A stretch of 64,000 nucleotides of DNA from Scortum barcoo (lineage: Eukaryota; Chordata; Actinopteri; Centrarchiformes; Terapontidae). Shown in pieces: positions 58,148-64,000 of the stretch. The stretch spans positions 19,149,992-19,213,991 of the forward strand of contig CM041546.1 in assembly GCA_023238725.1 (NCBI GenBank), in the 5' to 3' direction. The position numbers and the translations under genes are program-made. The notes below the pieces were generated by a model that was given only the letters and a program-made list of their open reading frames with translations, did not search any database and had not been told where the DNA came from. The stretch's first letter is position 1, and every line of letters begins with the position of its first letter.

Positions 58148-61100
58148 CTTAAAACACAACACAAAAGTCAGTGCCTTTAATTTAGCTTCTGCTCTCGAAC
58201 TAATAAAAAAACACACACAAAGTGCGACAACTAACAGGAATATATAATAAGTATGTAAAAACTAAATGACAATGTTTATGAACACACAGTATATATATTT
58301 CACACAATATTCCTGAGCAGATTTAATTAATTTACCTTTCACTTTAAAGACTTCTCATCCATGTTAGCTTAAAGCTTGAGATTGAAAGCATCTTATCAAT
58401 GTTACAAAGTCTTGCATTCACAACTTTACTCAAGTAAAAGTACTTGTGAATCATTATTAATTACTGTATAAAAAACAACTCAAGTCATGTTCCTGAACAG
58501 GCTTATGTTCATAAATGTATAGCTAACAAACTGGATTCATCTTGTGTTTGTTGTGAAACCTGTTGAATGCTCATGAGGCTGAGATGAATAAACCACAGGC
58601 TTTCTTACAACAGAGTGTCGTTACGTCCGTCAATCCAGAGCCAGTTTTTGCCATCCTCCTTATGTAAGCCAAACCAGTACCCATGCATGTTGTCGTAGTA
58701 GTAAGTGCTGTGGTTACTGATGAATTTCTGTAAGTCATTCCAATGGCAGATCATCAAAAACATGCAGACTTTCACCCTCCTTAAAAACACTCTTCCTCCT
58801 GAAATACTGGAAACTTCTTTTTATTCCAACTTTTATTCGTTCTGTGAATATAACACAATCAAAACCTCTTTGAGTCACTGTGACTTTATGGCGTTGGAGC
58901 TCACCTGTTCTTCTAGACTATCAATAACAACCAGATCTGCAGTTGCTTTTTGGCAGTACTGTCGGCTCTCTGTCCACGTCTTCCAGGGAGGTTCTTCCTT
59001 GTAAAACAGGTAGCACTTTTCCTGGAAATGAATCCAGCCATTCTGGCACGGCTGACACTCTGCAATCATGAAAACAGAGGAGATTAGAAGGTATTCTTTA
59101 AAGCGCTAAATGTGGAGAGATGTTCTTTGGGGTGACTGTAGACACAAAAACAGTGAAAAAAACAGAAAAGGTTCCCAGTGACGGAGCAGCTTCTTCTCCA
59201 TCCAATATACACCAATTTAAGTTTGAGACAGTACAGTAATGTTCTTCAAACCCAGCAAAGAGTTTTCTTCTCTAATGAATGCTTGTAAAATGTAGAGTGA
59301 AAGAGGAAACAGGTGCTCATGGAACAACAGTTTTACGGTGGGGGGCTGTAACAACATCTTTGCCTCAAAGCAACAAGGATTTATGGAAATTTTTTTGTTT
59401 GTTTTTGTTTTTTTTATTCCAATGTAGTTTATCTTTAAAACAGTACATGACTCATATCTAGTTATTGGTGTCTAATTTTTTAAATAATTTTTTATTGTTT
59501 ATAACCCTGTGTGGAGGGCATGCAGCTTTTTTGCTGTGATTTATTTATTTTCTTTTTTTTTAATCAGCTTTAGTCACTGAAATCCAGCTAAGTTTACTGC
59601 ATGTCAATTAGTTAAGCATCATTAAACGATATGGTTTATACCCTCATTAAAAAGGGTTACAATTTATCTCTCCACGGGAAGTTAAGAAGTAGAGAATCTG
59701 TACGGTCGACATGGCAAGAAGCACTCACTTTTATCTGGGCAGTATTTATTTACTGGAAATGTGTTAAATTTCAGGATGACTCTCAGCGTCCAGTTGAGAT
59801 TGTCTGTGGTTCTGCTCAGCTCCGCCACCTGTCTCTCTAAGCTGCTCCTCTCCGTCACGAGCTGCTGATTTCCTGCTGTGAGGTGACTGAGGTTCGCTCT
59901 CTGTTCTTGCATTTGAACGCCGACTACGGTGAAAGTGAGAGGGAGACAGCACGTCAGTCAGTCATTGATCATCAGATGGATTATTATTCTCCACAGTCCT
60001 GCATGCTTTACCCCTGACCTTCCTCTCACTGATTTCCTACCTACAGTGCAGAGACTTCAGGCCATTTTACAGCACCAAACTCCAATGTACAATAGCTTAA
60101 TGTCAGCTGCTGATGAGCATTGATGGGTTTTGTTGTTATGAAAGTGTGTTGGCAAAAAATAAAGCAGCAGAAGCAGAATGCATATTCTGTTGTATAGCTG
60201 TATATATATCTTTGTGTATCTCTTCTAGTTGTTAAAAGGTATATTTAATTGTTTAATTTAAATGTTTAATTTAAATGTCTATATTTTTTAGTCTATCAGT
60301 ACTCTTGTATTATTATTTATTTCTATATTTTTATTCTTTAATGTATTTTCTTTGTTTAAATGTTTCTATTATTTTTCATGCTAATATTTCTGAGCATTGT
60401 TTGTTGGTAGGTAGGAGCAAGAGACTTAAGAATTTCAATGGCAATTAATGCGTAATTGTTGTGCAATGACAAATACATTTTGCACAAGGACTAATGTCAA
60501 CATCGATGCTTCTTAAGCTGCCAGTATGCTTCTTCTAAAATGCTTTTTTTGTGTCAAATGGCTCTAGAAACACCTTTACCCGAAAAGAGGGTGCTGTGTC
60601 TGATTATCTACATCTCAAGGTCTCTTTTTTGATTCTTTACTCAACAATATCTGTCACTTTTCATGAGAACTTACTGGGAGTAACGAAAGCCTTATATGGA
60701 TGTATGGAAATGTGTTAGCCTCTATTTAATCGATGTATCGTCTCCCTCCTTTCTCTGACAGCTGGCTTTTCACTCCACCCTCCAATATGACATTATTACA
60801 TAATTCTACCTAAAAACTCTAAATATGGTTGTTTGAACTAGCTCTGCTCAAGCATGATCCAACCTTTAAAAAGGGTCGCTCTTTAACAGTTCTCTGATTG
60901 CCCTTGAATTCAAACAGCCAGAGCTTTTCAAAACTTTAAACACAAAACTGATTAATTATATCGTTGACTTGTCATCTGTCCTAAATACCTTCAGGTCTCT
61001 GTAGGTTGATTTGAATGGCGTACTGAAAAAAAAAGGGAGAAAAATCCTTCCAAAAACATGTACTATGCTTTAGAAACAATGTATAAAATAAAGCAAACCA

Positions 61101-62986
61101 GCTAAGAAGTAGACCAATCAAAACTGTGAATCAAAAATAACAAGTGAAATACAAAGTGACTTCTAAATGGCAGCCACAGTTCAGACAAGGCTTATCTTGG
61201 GAAACTATTCCTCTGTGTTGGTGGAAGACATCCCAGACTGACTCGGTCGGTCTGAATGTGATGTAAGCTGCTATAATTGTGCATTGGAAATGAAACTCAC
61301 TCCAGATGATGGCACCGATGCTCGCCACCAGGAGGACACTGAGTATCCCCAAACACGCAGCCAACGCACGGAAGTGAGAATGAGCAGCTGCTTCGCCATC
61401 TGCTCGTAATGAGAGAGCTGATATTCAAACCATGATTTTTATTGCAATCAGCTCAGCTATTATCAGCATTATTGTGGTTGCAGGAAAATGTGTTGTCATA
61501 TCGTCTTGTGAATATTATATCATGTTGTCATATCGTCTTGTTCTCTTTTCCTTTGGGGTTAGATGACTGTAATGAACCGCTGAGCAAATGTGATTTATAT
61601 CTTATGACTGGTCTGACACACCACTCTCATCACTTCAACATCCACACAGGACATGTCAATGGAAATTATTGATGAAGCTTTAGGAATGAATTTGGCATAC
61701 TTATAAGTACCAGAACAAAAAGCATTGAGGTTCGTATCAAAAGGTTCCCAAAATGACACATTTATCATTAATTATTTGGATTGTGTAGCATTTTATCATA
61801 ATCAATAATGATAATATCAGTAATAACAATTCCTCATCACCACCATCATGTGAATTTCTACTTTTTCAGCAAAATATATCATATCGTTTATAATGTGTGG
61901 CTGAACTGGTAAGATGAACAACTTACTTGGTGCTGTAGAAGTAGGACCTTTAGGTTTTACCTCGGAGTAAATTGTCAGGTCCTCTTTTTTCTCTGGTGAC
62001 AGTTACAACAGCATTGTGAAAGTGGTAAAAGACAAATGAATAATGGTGATGATTCTTCACAATTAAATTACTCTATGCAAGAGTACATCCTATTGAAGGG
62101 ACATAATGTGGTGACAGGTTTTGTGTTACTAGAAGGGGTTTTAATTCCTGTTCTAAGAATTGTGATGCTGTGATGAGACAATCACAGCATCAAATGCAGT
62201 CATTTAAATTGTCATCATTTCTGGTTCTTTTTTCCCCTTACTTGTCACCCTGCCATCCCATAGAAAACATGGTCTGCAAAACACTTCACACAAGTGCAGA
62301 TTTCACCTGAGTCTTGTTGAGTCTTGTTTCCAATAAAATGCGTTCTAACTCAGTAATAAGTATAAAATTACATATAAAGAGACAAAGCATGTTGATTAAC
62401 TGAAGCAAAAAGAGTAGGACACACATGTGTGATGTAGAATAGTGTGACTATAAGGTGGAGGGACAACAGTTTCTGTACCTAGTGTAACTGCAGCATCATA
62501 TTGGATGATGTAAATAAAAGCAGCGTCTCCTTCTCCATAAAAGTATTTGTTTCCCACAAGGCTAAGATACCGTACATTTCAAATCCTGCATCAAATGTTC
62601 AGGTCTCATTCACTGAATGTAAATGACAAGGTAGTAGTGAAGAGGCTTTCTAAAATATTTCATTTTTTGTTCGCAGATTTGTTTTGTGACCAGAAAATGA
62701 GGCAGGTTTTAGCTTGTGATATGATGGAAAAAAAGGTTACTATAACTACTAATACTACTACTATTACTACTACTTCTACTACTACTACTAATAATAATGA
62801 TTATTAAGGGTCAACAATGTGATTCTTTCTCAAACAACAACACAAACAACACAGAATGAAAAAACAGACATTTGAAAATCCAGGGAAAACTATGCCTGAC
62901 TTTAAAAAAGCAGGGAGTCAGTTACCTTTCATAGGTGGATCACCATTTTTAAAAACCACTGTAGAATAATTGATTTCTTCCTCCAT
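58000..62986 (-). CDS. Type II membrane C-type lectin receptor with ITIM and ITSM, complete coding span
   Basis: Seven exons in one frame give 843 nt, 280 residues: 62986-62926, 61992-61927, 61399-61301, 59923-59729, 59059-58905, 58727-58609, 58147-58000. Order: cytoplasmic tail (1-52) with ITIM INYSTV (Y7) and ITSM TIYSEV (Y29); membrane anchor LAACLGILSVLLVASIGAII (about 55-74); coiled stalk (76-140) with N-glycosylation sites NLS and NWT; C-type lectin domain (about 142-275). The domain has cysteines 145, 156, 176, 245, 263 and 271 (long-form pattern), WFGL and WIDG. Calcium-site motifs EPN and WND are replaced (ELG, WDP), so sugar binding by the usual route is doubtful. Known for such receptors: phosphorylated ITIM/ITSM tyrosines recruit SHP phosphatases or SAP-type adaptors on leukocytes. 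It resembles fish CD209-like and NK-type lectins; no orthologue is assigned. Confidence 0.87.
58148..58608 (-). other. Lectin receptor last intron
   Basis: Donor CTGTT|gtaaga, acceptor tttaag. AT-rich and non-coding. Confidence 0.7.
58609..58727 (-). CDS. Lectin receptor coding exon 6: lectin domain, part 2
   Basis: Encodes residues 193-231: KFISNHSTYYYDNMHGYWFG then LHKEDGKNWLWIDGRNDTL. Contains WFGL and WIDG core motifs and two potential N-glycosylation sites (NHS, NDT). Phase 2 out. Confidence 0.9.
58905..59059 (-). CDS. Lectin receptor coding exon 5: lectin domain, part 1
   Basis: Encodes residues 141-192: CQPCQNGWIHFQEKCYLFY, then WTESRQYCQKATADLVVIDS. This is the classic first exon of a three-exon C-type lectin domain. 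Phase 1 in, 0 out. Confidence 0.9.
59060..59728 (-). other. Lectin receptor intron 4
   Basis: Donor GATAAAA|gtgagt, acceptor attgcag. T-rich between 59.38 and 59.57 kb. No exon signal. Confidence 0.65.
59729..59923 (-). CDS. Lectin receptor coding exon 4: stalk
   Basis: Encodes residues 76-140: heptad-like QEQRANLSHLTAGNQQLVTE, SSLERQVAELSRTTDNL, N-glycosylation sites N86 and N119, and CPDK near the end with an extra cysteine (C137). Phase 1-1, 195 nt. Confidence 0.85.
59924..61300 (-). other. Lectin receptor intron 3
   Basis: About 1.4 kb. Contains AT-rich DNA and a 34-nt exon-like segment at 60,989-61,022 described in the findings. No exon that keeps the frame. Confidence 0.65.
61301..61399 (-). 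CDS. Lectin receptor coding exon 3: transmembrane anchor
   Basis: Encodes NGEAAAHSHFRALAACLGIL and the rest of the hydrophobic helix ending GAIIW. Phase 1-1, 99 nt. The ATG seen at the exon start is out of frame with the protein. Confidence 0.85.
61927..61992 (-). CDS. Lectin receptor coding exon 2: ITSM
   Basis: A 66-nt symmetric exon (phase 1-1) encoding EKKEDLTIYSEVKPKGPTST then AP. TIYSEV fits the ITSM consensus TxYxx(V/I). Skipping would remove only this motif and keep the frame. Confidence 0.8.
61993..62925 (-). other. Lectin receptor intron 1
   Basis: About 0.93 kb with an 11-bp inverted repeat (62,163-62,192) and the ACT/CTA repeat. No coding signal. Confidence 0.65.
62738..62803 (+). 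repeat. Imperfect ACT/AAT trinucleotide repeat
   Basis: About twenty ACT-type units with some AAT and TTCT changes; it creates a threonine-rich open frame that is not a gene. Confidence 0.9.
62926..62986 (-). CDS. Lectin receptor coding exon 1: ITIM
   Basis: Encodes MEEEINYSTVVFKNGDPPMK. INYSTV fits (I/V/L/S)xYxx(V/I/L). The ATG has A at -3 and G at +4. Donor AAAG|gtaact, phase 1. Confidence 0.8.
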
Positions 62987-63340
62987 CCTTAAAAATCATG
63001 CACTGTTGCACTTGCTTCAGTTTTCCCTCATGAACAAAAGTTTCCTCTTTGTCCTAACACTTAATATTCTGCAGCCTCTGAATATGCATTGCACACTGGA
63101 GGTAGTTTGTGTGTTTGGGGAAGCATGTCTGCTTCTGTAACCAACACACCAACCAACCACATTGTTGTGACAGAAAAGGTTAGCTCACCCTTTTAACTTG
63201 TCATGGTGTATTTCTGTTGGGTTACATCACATTTGGATTCTTTCACTGATGTTCAGCCTGTTTGTAACACGCTGTGTCTGGTGACGGGACAATTGGTGTG
63301 TTGTTGTCGTCAATCATCAAATTTTATCATCCTCATCAAA
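62987..63340 (-). promoter_or_regulatory. Upstream region of the lectin receptor
   Basis: The 5' UTR and promoter should lie here. No TATA box or other element could be assigned with confidence. Confidence 0.25.
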
Positions 63341-63344
63341 TTAC

Positions 63345-63670
63345 AAATTTCAAATTTATTTCAAATTTATTTATTTAGAAGCCCAAAATCACAAACATCG
63401 TTTGCCTCGGAGGGCTTTACAATCTGTACAGTTGTGACACCCTCTGTCCTTAGACCCTCGAAAAAAACTCTTTATGGGAAAAAGAAGAAACCTGAGGAAG
63501 AGCCACAGATGAGGGATCCCTCTCCCTGGGACGGACAGACGTGCAATAGATGCCACATGTACAGAGAACATCATCATCAATCATATATGGAGTTAAACAT
63601 GGGTCGTAATAAACTGTAGATAAACTGAGTTCATGGGTTTAGTCCATGTGTGAAGGTATCACAGGTAATG
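63345..63670 (+). repeat. Teleost interspersed repeat
   Basis: Contains AATTTATTTATTTAGAAGCC, CAAAATCACAAACATCGTTT, GGAGGGCTTTACAATCTGTA, CCTCTGTCCTTAGACCCTCG, GAAACCTGAGGAAGAGCCAC and GATCCCTCTCCCTGGGACGG, all familiar from a very common fish repeat. The 138-residue open frame across it is a by-product. Confidence 0.6.
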
Positions 63671-63901
63671 GAAAATGAGTCCGTGAGTCCAGGTGCATCT
63701 CCTAGATGTCCTCATATGGAGCTCTGGCCACTCGACCTTCTCTCCACAACACAGACACAGATCATGTCCCCACCAGGCCAGTGAACCTCAGACAGATGGA
63801 CCACAACCAGAATCAGTGAGGAACCTGCAAGACTGGAGAGAACAAAGAGGACCGGGGCTCCGGCAGTAACATGCACTTTACAGGACATAAGAGTATTCAC
63901 A

Positions 63902-64000
63902 TTAACCACTTTAACCACTTTATTTAACCAATTTAATCCAATTTAACCACTTTAACTACTTTAACCAGTTTAACCACTTTAGCCACTTTTACCAGTTTAT
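63902..64000 (+). repeat. 9-bp tandem array (TTTAACCAC), running off the window
   Basis: About eleven imperfect units of TTTAACCAC with variants such as TTTAACTAC, TTTAACCAG and TTTAGCCAC. Full length is unknown because the window ends. Confidence 0.85.

Noticed and set aside
63203..63619. 138-residue plus-strand frame
   Set aside because: Spans a recognised interspersed repeat; no start context or domain.

Overview
The window is vertebrate nuclear DNA, almost certainly from a teleost fish and probably a percomorph (inference). It has large introns with GT-AG borders, AT-rich intergenic DNA, CA/TG microsatellites, several dispersed repeat families of teleost type, and three multi-exon genes of animal families. 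No bacterial-style operon, CRISPR array, rRNA or convincing tRNA was seen.

Layout: (1) 1-3.2 kb is AT-rich DNA with no gene I can support. (2) About 3.27-47.7 kb, minus strand, holds pear1 (platelet endothelial aggregation receptor 1, the PEAR1/MEGF10/MEGF11 family). Twenty-two coding exons splice in one continuous frame into a predicted 1019-residue type I receptor: signal peptide, EMI domain, about 15 EGF-like units, one transmembrane helix and a tyrosine-rich tail. Coding starts at 26,940 and stops at 4,260. Most of the region upstream, 27-47.5 kb, reads as a long first intron, with candidate non-coding first exons near 47.5 kb and 43.6-43.9 kb. (3) About 50.5-54.85 kb, plus strand, holds gpatch4, a nucleolar G-patch protein; seven coding exons give 441 residues. 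It is divergent from pear1. (4) 54.9-57.06 kb is a 5'-truncated, decayed LINE on the minus strand, with a reverse-transcriptase remnant. (5) 58.0-63.0 kb, minus strand, holds a type II membrane C-type lectin receptor of 280 residues in seven coding exons. Its tail carries an ITIM and an ITSM, and its lectin fold has all six usual cysteines but lacks the usual calcium ligands. (6) 63.35-64.0 kb is an interspersed repeat followed by a 9-bp tandem array that runs off the window.

The genes do not form a pathway. Pear1 is a surface receptor for adhesion, engulfment and platelet signalling, gpatch4 is an RNA-helicase cofactor, and the lectin is probably an inhibitory immune receptor. As recalled, human GPATCH4 and PEAR1 both lie at 1q22-23, which supports the pear1 call over megf10/megf11. 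Exon borders were set by hand from splice consensus and reading-frame continuity. The frame closes exactly for all three genes, so those models are firm; UTRs and promoters are tentative.
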